64,000 nt of DNA from RFSX01 sp964591455 (GTDB taxonomy: Bacteria; Bacteroidota; Bacteroidia; Chitinophagales; Saprospiraceae), in assembly GCA_964591455.1 (NCBI GenBank), contig CAZQDZ010000006.1, forward strand, positions 1-64,000. Direction: 5' to 3'. Shown in pieces: positions 18,610-28,239 of this stretch (the stretch's first letter is position 1; each line of letters starts with the position of its first letter). The notes under the pieces are model-generated. The model did not search any database, was not told where the DNA came from, and saw nothing but the letters and a program-made list of their open reading frames with translations. The position numbers and the translations under genes are program-made.

Positions 18610-21126
18610 ATGAATTTAATATCTACTCTCCTTTGTATACTAGCTTGTCCTTTCTTCTTATTTAGTCAATGCCAAGAAGCGGACTTAAGCGCTTACCGAT
18701 TAGATAATGAACATCGTTCATTACGTTTGGATAGACATGGATCATTGTATGCTTCAGTAAGAGGTGTGCCTGAGTTTATTAGGGGGGATAACTTAGAGGA
18801 CCCATTGTTCTCGCTTGGATTTTCTAGTGATTTGTGGATGGGTGGATTTGATCCGCAAGGTAATTTGATAATCAATGTTTCGCAGTATGGCTTACCCATG
18901 GTCAATACGTTTATTAGTGGTCCTTTAATTGAAAATGGATCATTGTCAGATGAGGAATGTGAATTCTTTCAGCAGGCATGGGTTGTGTTTGGGTATGAGA
19001 TTGCAGGCTTGATTGAGTTGCAAACTAACAGCTCATTGAATCTGAATGATATTCCTGAGAATATCCTCAGATGGCCAGCAAGAGGCAATCCTTATTTGGA
19101 CGGCGTAGAATTAGAGAATGAGCTGGCACCCTTTTTTGATGCTAATGGAGACGGAATCTACGACCCACTTATAGGAGACTATCCTATTGCCTTAGAGGAG
19201 AACCCTTCATTTGTTCCGTACCAAATGACGTTCACTGTATACAACTCTTTTAGTGATCGTCTGTCATCTGTTCCTATGGAATTTCATCAGATGAGTTATT
19301 TGGTTAACTGTAATTCTGGTTCTGCATCAGAGAGAGGTATTTTCACTAGGCTTAGATATATTTATAAAGGAGATAGACCCTTGTCAAGATTTCATATGGG
19401 CTTGCATCAGCTACCGACAGTCGGCTGCCTTGGAAATGACTTTATTGGATGTCACCCCAAATCACAAAGTTCGTTTAGTTACAGTGCATTAAGCGATGAA
19501 ATATTTGGAGATTGCAGATTTGATGAGATTGGGGTGCCTGGTGATGTTGGCGTTTGGCGGTCTATTAAGTTGCTGAATAGCGCCTTGCCATATTATAGTT
19601 ATTTTGTCAATAGTGGAATTGCCGATCCAGACCCAGAAATGGCTTCTCCTAATATTAAAGAACAATATTACAATCTTCTTGATAGCAAATGGTTAGATGG
19701 TTCTCCATTGACAATAGGTAATAATGGATTTAATCCAGGATCTACAGACTCTACTAAATTTGCATTTCCAGATTTGCCAAATGATCCTAATGGATGGTCT
19801 ATAGAGACACAAGCTAATTTCACTTTCCCTAGAGAGCCGATTACAGGATTTGTATCTGGGGATTTAGTACCTGGAGAAATTGGTGTTTTGGATTTCGTGG
19901 ATTTTGTAAGTATCAATGAAGAAGTGAGCGGCTTGGAAATGTTTGATAATTATGAGAACGAATTACAAGCGATTCAAGATTTCTATGATTCAATTATAAA
20001 TGGTGACACCTCCTGTAGTGCACTGGAGTTTAATTGTGTGAATGAGTGTTTGTGGCCTGGGGATGTAGACTCCAATGGAATTGTACAAGGTCGGGATTTG
20101 GTTTTGCTGGGTAATATATTGGCATTTGATCCAGATGAGGGTATTAGGAGAGATGTGATATCTTCTGAGTGGGCACCTTGGTCAGCACTTGATTGGGATG
20201 AATCTTTTCTTGAAATTAACGGTAAGTATGCTGATATAAATGGCAATGGTTTGATTTCAAGATTAGATATAGAAGATGCCTGGATGAACCAAGGGGAAAG
20301 TAGGGTGTCCAATTTTGAAAATGTATTATTAGAAGAAACATCGGGTGCGATGCCACTCACAATTGATATTGAAATGGACTCATTTGAATTAGAACCTTTT
20401 CTAATTCCCTTTTTCGCAAATCTGGATTTTCAAGTTTCAGTAGGGACGCTGAATGAACAATTGACTGAGCCTATACATGGATTGACCTATGATATTGTAA
20501 TAGACACCAATGTGGTAAACTTCAGAAGGGATCATGCTGAAGCATTAACTAACCAGTTTTACTTTTTTGAATATGAAACTGAGGGTAGGTTAGATTCAGA
20601 TCTTGATGTCATTGTTGATACAGATAGGATTACAGTAACAATGACTAACACAGATGGACAAGAGTTAGATTTAGGAAGTACCCTATCTGGAATCGGTTTG
20701 AGAGTAAGACAGGATGCTAGTACATCTAACTTAGATTCAAGAGATACTTTACTATTTAGATTTTATAATGTATTTGCTACAAATGCACTTGGTGAGGAGA
20801 TTATACTTGATGCTGTTACAGACTCAGTGATATTTACTAATCTGGAATTAGATTCAATGACAACGAGCACTAGTGATATTTACGATAATCAACTTTTCAG
20901 TGTTTACCCAAACCCAACAAATGACGTAATAAATTTAGCATTTGACAAAGCATTTACTGGTTCGATTTCTGTAAGAAATATTAATGGTAATGAAGTGTTG
21001 TCTCAGGCTATCACACGTGAGAGAAGGTTAGCGTTTAATCTATCAGAATTAAAAGCAGGGATTTATATCCTAAGTGCCTCTAGCCACACGGGACAATATT
21101 TTTCTAGAAAATTGGTGGTTTATTAG
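18610..21126 (+). CDS. T9SS-secreted protein with dockerin-like calcium motifs
   Basis: An 838-aa protein with signal peptide MNLISTLLCILACPFFLFSQ; the ATG at 18610 is chosen because an upstream in-frame ATG (18538) would bury it. The N-terminal two thirds is a large beta-rich region of unknown function. Around residues 480-570 two Asp/Asn-rich loops (GDVDSNGIVQGRDL and ADINGNGLISRLDIEDA) resemble dockerin-type EF-hands. The C-terminal ~80 residues are a type A T9SS sorting domain: VYPNPTNDVINLAF, then VRNINGNEVL, LKAGIYIL and the end SRKLVVY. It is therefore exported by the T9SS to the surface or medium. Confidence 0.85.
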   Translation: MNLISTLLCILACPFFLFSQCQEADLSAYRLDNEHRSLRLDRHGSLYASVRGVPEFIRGDNLEDPLFSLGFSSDLWMGGFDPQGNLIINVSQYGLPMVNTFISGPLIENGSLSDEECEFFQQAWVVFGYEIAGLIELQTNSSLNLNDIPENILRWPARGNPYLDGVELENELAPFFDANGDGIYDPLIGDYPIALEENPSFVPYQMTFTVYNSFSDRLSSVPMEFHQMSYLVNCNSGSASERGIFTRLRYIYKGDRPLSRFHMGLHQLPTVGCLGNDFIGCHPKSQSSFSYSALSDEIFGDCRFDEIGVPGDVGVWRSIKLLNSALPYYSYFVNSGIADPDPEMASPNIKEQYYNLLDSKWLDGSPLTIGNNGFNPGSTDSTKFAFPDLPNDPNGWSIETQANFTFPREPITGFVSGDLVPGEIGVLDFVDFVSINEEVSGLEMFDNYENELQAIQDFYDSIINGDTSCSALEFNCVNECLWPGDVDSNGIVQGRDLVLLGNILAFDPDEGIRRDVISSEWAPWSALDWDESFLEINGKYADINGNGLISRLDIEDAWMNQGESRVSNFENVLLEETSGAMPLTIDIEMDSFELEPFLIPFFANLDFQVSVGTLNEQLTEPIHGLTYDIVIDTNVVNFRRDHAEALTNQFYFFEYETEGRLDSDLDVIVDTDRITVTMTNTDGQELDLGSTLSGIGLRVRQDASTSNLDSRDTLLFRFYNVFATNALGEEIILDAVTDSVIFTNLELDSMTTSTSDIYDNQLFSVYPNPTNDVINLAFDKAFTGSISVRNINGNEVLSQAITRERRLAFNLSELKAGIYILSASSHTGQYFSRKLVVY

Positions 21127-21370
21127 GCTCGTAGCCACAGCTATTTTGTTCAGGGCGCTAAGATTGTGAAGGTGCTCATGAATGATTTTAGTAACGAGAT
21201 ACATGTAGTTGGATGTGTGGGGACTAAGCCCTGGGGTTTATTTTGAGCAAGTTAGAAGTTTAGAGAGAGCGACCTGCGGTTAGGCACTTTCCAAATAATT
21301 AAGCGCTCCTCTATGCGCAGCTTTAATCAGTGTTATAACTTATTAGTTGGAATTTGTATATTTTTATAGA

Positions 21371-21997
21371 ATGAATAAATTAAGACAACTTTCATTCATA
21401 CTTATAGTTTTTTCTGCATTTTCATGCGGTAATGACAACGAAGAAGTTCAGAACAATCCATTCGGAGATGATTTTCCACTAGTGTTTTTGTTCGAAGAAA
21501 TAGCCATAGCACCAGCTCAGTTTTTCTTAGTTAATGGCAATAGTAGTGAAGAGATATTTCCGCAATCAGCACAATTGGCACAAGTTGATTTGCTGTTTCA
21601 GGAGAGTGTTACTGATGAGCCTTTTCCAATTAGGGAAATAGTACTAAGAGCAGATTCTATAGCGTCTCTTACTGGGATAAATTTAGATACAGGTGAAGAA
21701 TCAACTGCAGAAACTCAGTATATAATTGATGGAAGTATTGTTGAGCTGCTTGGAGAGCAAGCGTCAATTTTATTATCTTATGAAGAAGCAAATGATCAGT
21801 TGTTACTATGTATGCAAACAGATATTTTTATTCATGAAGACAGACAATTTGCTAGTGTGACGACAGATATTTGTACTTCTTTAAACCAGGATGAAATCAT
21901 AACTACTTTGATAAACCAGGAGATAAGCAATCAGACCTTGCAAGTAAATGATACCCTTGCGCTGGGCATTTCAAATGCTGTCTTCAATCTTCAGTAG
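21371..21997 (+). CDS. Small lipoprotein of unknown function
   Basis: A 208-aa protein. The ATG at 21371 gives MNKLRQLSFILIVFSAFSCGND, a lipoprotein signal with FSC lipobox; an in-frame ATG 24 bases earlier would spoil it. The mature part is acidic (many Glu, Asp and Gln) and predicted beta-rich. No domain recognised and no operon partner visible. Confidence 0.7.
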   Translation: MNKLRQLSFILIVFSAFSCGNDNEEVQNNPFGDDFPLVFLFEEIAIAPAQFFLVNGNSSEEIFPQSAQLAQVDLLFQESVTDEPFPIREIVLRADSIASLTGINLDTGEESTAETQYIIDGSIVELLGEQASILLSYEEANDQLLLCMQTDIFIHEDRQFASVTTDICTSLNQDEIITTLINQEISNQTLQVNDTLALGISNAVFNLQ

Positions 21998-22113
21998 AGC
22001 AATATTGTATATCCCTTGACTCTGTCCATAGTTTTTTGAAATATTGAGATGCCAATCTGTGACGATGCTTTTTGTCACCATACCTCTTAAAGTGAGGGAT
22101 TCAAGTAATTGTA

Positions 22114-22635
22114 ATGAAACTAGTATTAGCCTTCTGCGTAGTAATCATAGGTATGTTAAGTTGTAGTGCGCCTCAAGCCCCATTGCCTACAGGCCCTTCC
22201 GATGAAGAAATCAAAGCTCAGAAGAAAGCCGACCACAAGTTATTTCACGCCACGCTGCGAAAGCATATCAAAGCAGTCTCGTCTAGAGATATATCCACTC
22301 TGGAATCAATGATGTCACCTGATGGGCTCATGCACCTGATGAGACCTTCTACTGAGGTGGTGTACTCCACGGATAAATATCTTAAATATCACCAGAGCTG
22401 GTTTCAAGATACAAGCTGGACACTGGAATCTACGATTACCGACTCTAAAGTGGGTAAGGATATCGGAATGGCGGTTACTGAAGTCATGTATAAGGTACCC
22501 GATAGAGATGGGAAACCTTACTGGAATCAGATGACCATTAGCTATGTTCTTCAGAAAATAGAAGGTAACTGGTATGTGATTTCTGACCACTCTAGTTCTG
22601 TCAAAAAATCGACCGACAAGAAGTCTGTGGGATAA
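22114..22635 (+). CDS. Lipoprotein with SnoaL/DUF4440-like (NTF2-fold) domain
   Basis: A 173-aa protein with lipobox LSCS after VVIIGMLS. The mature region follows the NTF2-like pattern: an N-terminal helix with HATLRKHIKAVSSRD, then MMSPDGLMHLMRPSTEVVYS, and strands ending ISYVLQKIEGNWYVISDHSS. Such proteins may be binding domains or enzymes; no catalytic residues can be assigned. Single-gene unit ahead of the Fe-S/acyl-CoA dehydrogenase operon. Confidence 0.7.
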   Translation: MKLVLAFCVVIIGMLSCSAPQAPLPTGPSDEEIKAQKKADHKLFHATLRKHIKAVSSRDISTLESMMSPDGLMHLMRPSTEVVYSTDKYLKYHQSWFQDTSWTLESTITDSKVGKDIGMAVTEVMYKVPDRDGKPYWNQMTISYVLQKIEGNWYVISDHSSSVKKSTDKKSVG

Positions 22636-22672
22636 GATATCTATATAATATGCATAGTTCTTGGAAATAATA

Positions 22673-22714
22673 TGACACTGTGTCACTTTTATAAGGTTTT
22701 GCTGATTACCTTTG
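22673..22714 (+). promoter_or_regulatory. Predicted promoter with operator-like dyad before the Fe-S/acyl-CoA dehydrogenase operon
   Basis: An exact -7 element TACCTTTG lies at 22707-22714, 64 bp ahead of the ATG at 22778. A perfect dyad, TGACAC-T-GTGTCA, lies at 22673-22685, where the -33 region should be. A dyad in that position fits a repressor of the TetR or GntR type, as often found at fatty-acid degradation operons. Sequence seen directly; regulator unknown. Confidence 0.5.
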
Positions 22715-22777
22715 AAGATAACGAGGACAAGGGCTCTAGGGACATACCTTAAGGCTATTAAATCAGATATAGCTCCT

Positions 22778-24112
22778 ATGATACAGCAGATACTCTTCTT
22801 AATTGCGCTATTGACTGTTAGTTTTCTAGCATTCAAATCATATAGGCATATATACAAATCCATCAAGATGGGTAAGGCATTGAGTATATCAGGTGATGCT
22901 GGTGCTCGTTGGAAGAATACGCTTCTTGTAGCCTTTGGACAAAAGAAAATGTTCAAACGGTTAATACCTGCAATTCTTCACTTATTTATATATGTCGCTT
23001 TTCTGTTTACGCAAATAGAGTTGATTGAGATTATTATAGATGGAATTAGCGGAAAACACAGGTTCTTCGCACCTTATCTAGGTGGACTTTATACAGTAAT
23101 AATTAATAGTATCGAGTTCCTATCATTTGGAGCACTCATAGCGACGATAATATTTCTTTGGAGACGTAACCTACTCAAGGTGCCAAGACTGGTCATGCCT
23201 GAGATGAATGGCTGGCCTAAACTAGATGCCAATAATATTCTATTTGCAGAGCTTGTACTCGTCCTCGCTATATTCACGATGAATGGGGCTGACACATTGC
23301 TACAGAATCTAGACCCAGCTCATTATCCTGAAACAGGACATCTGGTCATCAGTTCTATGGTAGGGAATACCTTCTTTTCTGGGCTATCTGCGGGGACCTT
23401 ACATATACTGGAAAGAGCCGGCTGGTGGTTACATATCCTTGTTGTCTTTGGGTTCTTACTCTATCTTCCCATCTCTAAGCACCTACATATACTATTGGCA
23501 TTCCCTAATGTCTATTTTTCCAAGCTGACATCTCGAGGTGAAATGAGTAATATGCCGGAGATTATGACCGAGGTGAAATCGATGATGGGAATTGGGGAGC
23601 CGGTAGAGGAGGAGCCTCCTATGACAGATGAGTTGCCAGATTTTGGCGCGAAAGATATATTTGATTTAAGCTGGAAGAGTATTCTAGATGCCTACACCTG
23701 CACAGAGTGTGGAAGATGTAGCTCCGTCTGTCCCGCTAATCAGACAGGAAAGAAATTGTCTCCAAGAAAAGTCATGATGGATATCAGAGACAGGACTACA
23801 GAAATAGCAGCCGCTGTCAAAGAGAAAGATTACGATATTAAGGGCTATGATGATGGGAAGTCGCTGCATGATCTTATTACTGACGAGGAGCTATTTGCCT
23901 GTACGACATGTAATGCCTGTGTGGAAGCTTGTCCGGTGATGATAAATCCATTGGAGCCAATCCTAGAAATGAGACGATATAAGATTCTAACGGAGTCTAC
24001 TGGTCCTGGTGATTGGATGCCAATGTTTACTAGTTTGGAGAATACAGGGGCTGTATGGCAAATGCCAACTGAGAGAATAGAATGGGCGAAGGCCATGGAG
24101 GATGAGAGCTAG
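22778..24112 (+). CDS. Membrane-bound 4Fe-4S oxidoreductase (NarI/HdrC-like)
   Basis: A 444-aa protein with five to six membrane helices (about 1-240) of the nitrate-reductase-gamma/HdrE type, then a cytosolic ferredoxin domain with two CxxCxxCxxxCP sites: CTECGRCSSVCP near 308 and CTTCNACVEACP near 375. With the next gene (CCG domain) it corresponds to a split form of the DUF224/ETF-menaquinone oxidoreductase type that passes electrons from beta-oxidation flavoproteins to the quinone pool. The ATG at 22778 is used; the open frame extends upstream only from a TTG. First gene of a three-gene operon. Confidence 0.85.
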   Translation: MIQQILFLIALLTVSFLAFKSYRHIYKSIKMGKALSISGDAGARWKNTLLVAFGQKKMFKRLIPAILHLFIYVAFLFTQIELIEIIIDGISGKHRFFAPYLGGLYTVIINSIEFLSFGALIATIIFLWRRNLLKVPRLVMPEMNGWPKLDANNILFAELVLVLAIFTMNGADTLLQNLDPAHYPETGHLVISSMVGNTFFSGLSAGTLHILERAGWWLHILVVFGFLLYLPISKHLHILLAFPNVYFSKLTSRGEMSNMPEIMTEVKSMMGIGEPVEEEPPMTDELPDFGAKDIFDLSWKSILDAYTCTECGRCSSVCPANQTGKKLSPRKVMMDIRDRTTEIAAAVKEKDYDIKGYDDGKSLHDLITDEELFACTTCNACVEACPVMINPLEPILEMRRYKILTESTGPGDWMPMFTSLENTGAVWQMPTERIEWAKAMEDES

Positions 24113-24147
24113 AATAAGTTAATTAGAGAATTTCTAATACTATAAAG

Positions 24148-24933
24148 GTGAAAGTATACACGTTAGCAGATTATGCGGGAATGGAAACAAATCCTGAGAT
24201 TTTATTTTGGGTGGGTTGTGCTGGAAGTTTCGACCCTAGGGCACAGAAGATTACCCAGTCTCTGGCTAAAATTCTATACCATGCAAAGATTAAGTATGCA
24301 GTCTTAGGTAATGAAGAATCGTGTACAGGTGACCCAGCTCGACGAAGTGGAAATGAATTCATATTCCAAATGATGGCGCTGCAGAATATCGAAGTGATGA
24401 ATATGTATAATGTGAAGAAAATTGTCACAGCATGTCCACATTGCTTTAATACTCTAAAGAATGAGTATCCTGAATTAGGTGGTCGCTATGAGGTTGTCCA
24501 CCATACACAACTTATACAGGAACTAATAGATGAAGGACGTATTACGATAGAAGGAGGTGCTTTTGAAGGCAAGAAAATAGCCTACCATGACTCCTGTTAT
24601 CTAGGTCGTGTCAATGACATCTATGAAGCCCCGAGACAAATCCTATCTAAGCTAGACACAGATGTTAAGGAAGTGCCTCGAAATAGAAAGAATGGCTTTT
24701 GTTGTGGTGCTGGAGGTGCACAAGTATTCAAGGAAGAAGAACAAAGTCAGACCGATACCAAGGTCAATCATGAGCGGGTAGGAGAACTTCTAGATACAGG
24801 TGCAGAGATTATCGCGGCCAATTGCCCCTACTGCATTCTAATGATGAATGACGGTGTGAAAGCAAAGGGTAAGGATGAGAAAGTAATGGTCTACGATATT
24901 TCCGAGCTGATTGTTCAGGCTAATAAATGGTAG
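24148..24933 (+). CDS. CCG-domain Fe-S protein (HdrB-like)
   Basis: A 261-aa cytosolic protein with two cysteine-rich CCG-type blocks. The first has WVGCAGSFD near 25, SCTGDPARR near 57 and CPHCFNTL near 97; the second has HDSCYLGR near 148, GFCCGAGGAQ near 187 and NCPYCILMM near 228. In heterodisulfide reductase HdrB such motifs bind non-cubane 4Fe-4S clusters. It lies 35 bp after the membrane Fe-S subunit and 38 bp before the acyl-CoA dehydrogenase gene. The start is a GTG (MKVYTLADYAG). Confidence 0.86.
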   Translation: MKVYTLADYAGMETNPEILFWVGCAGSFDPRAQKITQSLAKILYHAKIKYAVLGNEESCTGDPARRSGNEFIFQMMALQNIEVMNMYNVKKIVTACPHCFNTLKNEYPELGGRYEVVHHTQLIQELIDEGRITIEGGAFEGKKIAYHDSCYLGRVNDIYEAPRQILSKLDTDVKEVPRNRKNGFCCGAGGAQVFKEEEQSQTDTKVNHERVGELLDTGAEIIAANCPYCILMMNDGVKAKGKDEKVMVYDISELIVQANKW

Positions 24934-24971
24934 AGCAGTAGTTAATTATTAATGATATAAACCTAAAGAGA

Positions 24972-26135
24972 ATGGAATTTTCACTGAGTGAAGAGCATAA
25001 AATGATTCGTGACGCGGCTAGAGACTTCGCTCAGAATGTCCTAAAGCCTGGCGTTATAGAGCGGGATATCAAGATGGAACACCCAAGCGAATTTGTAAAG
25101 CAGATGGGAGAACTTGGATTCATGGGACTGATGACAGGCGAAAAATATGGTGGTGCAGGTATGGATACCTTAGCGTATGCATTAGCTATAGAGGAGATAT
25201 CTAAGATAGATGCATCTAGCTCTGTTATTATGTCCGCACACAATTCCTTAGCGCTGTGGGGCATAGAAAAGTATGGTAATGATAGCGTGAAAGATAAATT
25301 TCTTCCACAAATGGTCAATGCAGATATGATAGGTGCCTTTTGCCTATCTGAACCAGAAGCGGGTAGCGATGCCACATCACAACGGACGACGGCAGAAGAC
25401 AAGGGAGATCATTACATTATTAATGGCACCAAGAACTGGATTACCAATGGCAAGCATGCAGGTGGGTATGTAGTCATAGCACAGACGGAGCCTGAAAAGC
25501 GACATAAGGGTATAAATGCCTTCTTCGTAGAAGCGGATTCTGATGGAATAACCACTGGCATAAAAGAGGACAAGCTGGGTATTCGAGCTTCTGATACTTG
25601 CTCTGTCATGTTTCAGGATGTTAAGGTGCCTAAGGATAACCGATTGGGCCCAGAAGGATTTGGATTCAAATATGCGATGCATACCCTAGATGGAGGGCGA
25701 ATAGGAATAGCTGCTCAGGCACTTGGTATTGCTGGAGGTGCTTATGACCTTGCTTTAGCCTACTCTCATGAAAGGAGCGCTTTTGGTAAGCCAATCAACA
25801 ATCATCAGGCCATTGCATTCAAGCTGGCAAATATGGCTATGCAAATAGAAGCAGCCAAAATGCTTGTTTATAGAGCCGCATGGCTGAAAGATCAAGGCAA
25901 ACCCTATGCCCAAGCTGCAGCTATGGCTAAGCTATATGCCTCTGAAATTGCCATGGAGATTACAGTAGAGGCTGTTCAGGTTCATGGAGGATATGGCTAT
26001 GTCAAGGAGTACCACGTGGAGCGGATGATGAGAGATGCTAAGATTACACAGATATATGAAGGGACTTCTGAAATTCAGAGATTGGTTATTTCAAGGAATA
26101 TAATTAAAGGAGAGCCTTATGTAGATATTGACTAG
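24972..26135 (+). CDS. Acyl-CoA dehydrogenase
   Basis: A 387-aa flavoprotein of the short/medium-chain ACAD family, introducing the alpha-beta double bond of acyl-CoA and passing electrons to ETF. Seen are AFCLSEPEAGSDA near 120, NGTKNWITNG near 152, ERSAFGKPI near 268, and the catalytic Glu in QIYEGTSEIQ near 365. Genes for two Fe-S proteins precede it, which suggests its electrons reach the quinone pool through them. Chain-length preference cannot be read. The last codons overlap the convergent 26132-26524 gene. Confidence 0.93.
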   Translation: MEFSLSEEHKMIRDAARDFAQNVLKPGVIERDIKMEHPSEFVKQMGELGFMGLMTGEKYGGAGMDTLAYALAIEEISKIDASSSVIMSAHNSLALWGIEKYGNDSVKDKFLPQMVNADMIGAFCLSEPEAGSDATSQRTTAEDKGDHYIINGTKNWITNGKHAGGYVVIAQTEPEKRHKGINAFFVEADSDGITTGIKEDKLGIRASDTCSVMFQDVKVPKDNRLGPEGFGFKYAMHTLDGGRIGIAAQALGIAGGAYDLALAYSHERSAFGKPINNHQAIAFKLANMAMQIEAAKMLVYRAAWLKDQGKPYAQAAAMAKLYASEIAMEITVEAVQVHGGYGYVKEYHVERMMRDAKITQIYEGTSEIQRLVISRNIIKGEPYVDID

Positions 26136-26524
26136 AATTCAAGAGACATATTATAGTGTGTCACATATCGGTCTATCTGCATTTGCACAATACGTTTATT
26201 GATTTCTCTTTTGTTATCCTTATATATATCCATTTCTTCACGTGTCATCATGCCTAGGATGGCACCAATAACCTGATTCCTCAGGGATTTATCTCTATGT
26301 AATAGGTCTTTTAGATAGGCAGCGTATTCTTCTACAGTGTCAGAGGTGACCTTGTGTCTATGCTTATTATAATTCACAGAAATATCTAGTAATAAAAGCG
26401 TAATATCGTCCTGTAGCTTTAGGATTGGACGGAGAACAGCATTTTGAAAACTTAAGATACTATCATCTGAGGTAGAAGGTAAATAGAGTTCGGGTCTTAA
26501 AGACTTTACTTTTTTTGATCTCAT
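26132..26524 (-). CDS. Conserved Bacteroidota protein of unknown function
   Basis: A 130-aa helical protein that resembles, from memory, a widespread Bacteroidota family often mislabelled glyoxalase: NAVLRPILKLQDDITLLL near 29, DKSLRNQVIGAILGMMT near 78, and NKREINKRIVQMQIDRY near 103. No signal peptide or catalytic motif. Its stop overlaps the stop of the acyl-CoA dehydrogenase gene by 4 bases on the other strand. Confidence 0.65.
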   Translation of the reverse strand: MRSKKVKSLRPELYLPSTSDDSILSFQNAVLRPILKLQDDITLLLLDISVNYNKHRHKVTSDTVEEYAAYLKDLLHRDKSLRNQVIGAILGMMTREEMDIYKDNKREINKRIVQMQIDRYVTHYNMSLEF

Positions 26525-26685
26525 TTTTTAAAAAATTGAAGATGGTTGATTGGCAATCTTTTAGACTTTAAAATAATATTAAGAGTGTCTAGGAACTTTT
26601 GATAACCAAATAGGAACTTTCGATAATTAATTGAGTAAACATTAATATCACTTTGATTATTCATTATAGCGTAAATAGTAAACAA

Positions 26686-28218
26686 ATGAAAACATATTCC
26701 TTTTTCTTGATAATTGCGATAGCATTCACTCAAATGTTGAGTGCACAAAATATAGGTCAACAATTTTTTGATGATGTAGACCGATTGTTAAAGAAACATG
26801 TAGAAGATGGTTTGGTCGATTATGGTACGCTATCAAAAAATACACAAGAACTGAAGCAGCTTGTTACAACCATCTCTCAAGCTGATATTAATAATCTAGA
26901 TTTCAATACCAAGCAAGCATTTCTAATTAATGCCTACAATCTTAATGTCATTAATAAAGTAGTAGATTCATACCCAGTAGAATCGGTAGCTCAGAATTCG
27001 GGATTCTTTACTAGAGATAAAGTGAAGGTTGCCGGTAAGGTTACAACCTTAAATAAGTTGGAGAAAGATGATATGTTGAAGGTATTCAAAGACCCAAGAT
27101 ATCATTTCGTATTGGTTTGTGGTGCTTTTGGATGTCCACCTATAACTGACTTTGCCTATACGCCGCAAAATTTGGATGAGAAACTCAACCAGCAAACAAG
27201 ATTGGCATTGAATAATCCAGAATTCATAAGATATAATGATGGTAAACTCCAGATATCAGAAATATTCAAATGGTACCCTAAAGATTTTGGTTTAACCAAG
27301 GCTGATATCATCTCTTTTATCAATTCGTACAGAAGTGATGAACTACCAACAAATCAAAAAATCAAATACTACGATTATGATTGGACTTTGAATGATACCA
27401 ACCTTACTTCTGGTGGTAATCTAGGTGCAGTAGGATCTAATGCCTCTAGATATATAGTGTCATCTACAATTCCAAAAGGGACATACGAGATAAAAATATT
27501 TAATAACCTTTATTCACAACAAACAGGGGGAGAGACATTAACTGATAGATCATCTTTCTTCACGACGTCTTTGAGTGCATTTTATGGACTATCAAGTAAG
27601 GTGAATATAGGTGTCGCAGGGCGATATAGAAAAGTAAGAAATAATGCCTTACCATCTTCGCCTTTCTCAGTATTTGGTTCAGATGTCAGCCAAGGAGGAA
27701 GCACGAGGTCAGGAATTACAGCCTTTGGACCTCAGATAAGATATGCCCCAATCGAAGAATGGGCCAACTTCTCTATACAGAGCTCATTCGTGTTTGCCAT
27801 AGGAGATAATCTGACAGGTGGACCTAATGGAGAACCTTTTATAGATTGGAATGGCGCAACATGGAATACTCAGTTTTTTAATGACTTCTCTATAGGAAAT
27901 AAATTTTCATTGTTCACCGAAATAGATGTATTGTTAGAGGATATTGGCAGTGGGAATAATAATCGATGGTCTACTCCGGCGACCCTAATCTTCAGTTATG
28001 TGCCGACAAATAAGTTAACAATATATACACTAGGGGGATTCTCACCGTTTTGGCAAGAATCATTTGACTACTTTTATCAGTATGGAGCCGGGTCAAAGTT
28101 TCAGTTTACACCTAACTTTGAGATTGAAGTTTTATACACAGATTTTACAAATGACTTCTTAAGGAGTTCTGGAGGTGTGGCCGAGACAATAAATTTAGGC
28201 ATCAGAATTAACATATAA
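26686..28218 (+). CDS. DUF547 protein fused to a predicted outer-membrane beta-barrel
   Basis: A 510-aa protein starting MKTYSFFLIIAIAFTQMLSAQ, a signal peptide; an upstream in-frame start at 26653 is less likely. Residues about 25-225 are a DUF547 domain (FLINAYNLNVINKV near 80, LVCGAFGCPPI near 145, EIFKWYPKDFG near 190), a family with a possible Cys/His active site but no proven function. Residues about 260-510 are alternating hydrophobic/polar strands with aromatic girdles, predicted to be a 10-12-strand barrel ending in hydrophobic INLGIRINI. DUF547 proteins are usually single-domain, so the barrel is an uncommon addition. A BamA-like gene follows 21 bp downstream. Confidence 0.75.
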   Translation: MKTYSFFLIIAIAFTQMLSAQNIGQQFFDDVDRLLKKHVEDGLVDYGTLSKNTQELKQLVTTISQADINNLDFNTKQAFLINAYNLNVINKVVDSYPVESVAQNSGFFTRDKVKVAGKVTTLNKLEKDDMLKVFKDPRYHFVLVCGAFGCPPITDFAYTPQNLDEKLNQQTRLALNNPEFIRYNDGKLQISEIFKWYPKDFGLTKADIISFINSYRSDELPTNQKIKYYDYDWTLNDTNLTSGGNLGAVGSNASRYIVSSTIPKGTYEIKIFNNLYSQQTGGETLTDRSSFFTTSLSAFYGLSSKVNIGVAGRYRKVRNNALPSSPFSVFGSDVSQGGSTRSGITAFGPQIRYAPIEEWANFSIQSSFVFAIGDNLTGGPNGEPFIDWNGATWNTQFFNDFSIGNKFSLFTEIDVLLEDIGSGNNNRWSTPATLIFSYVPTNKLTIYTLGGFSPFWQESFDYFYQYGAGSKFQFTPNFEIEVLYTDFTNDFLRSSGGVAETINLGIRINI

Positions 28219-28239
28219 GCTTAGTTACCTAATCGTTTG

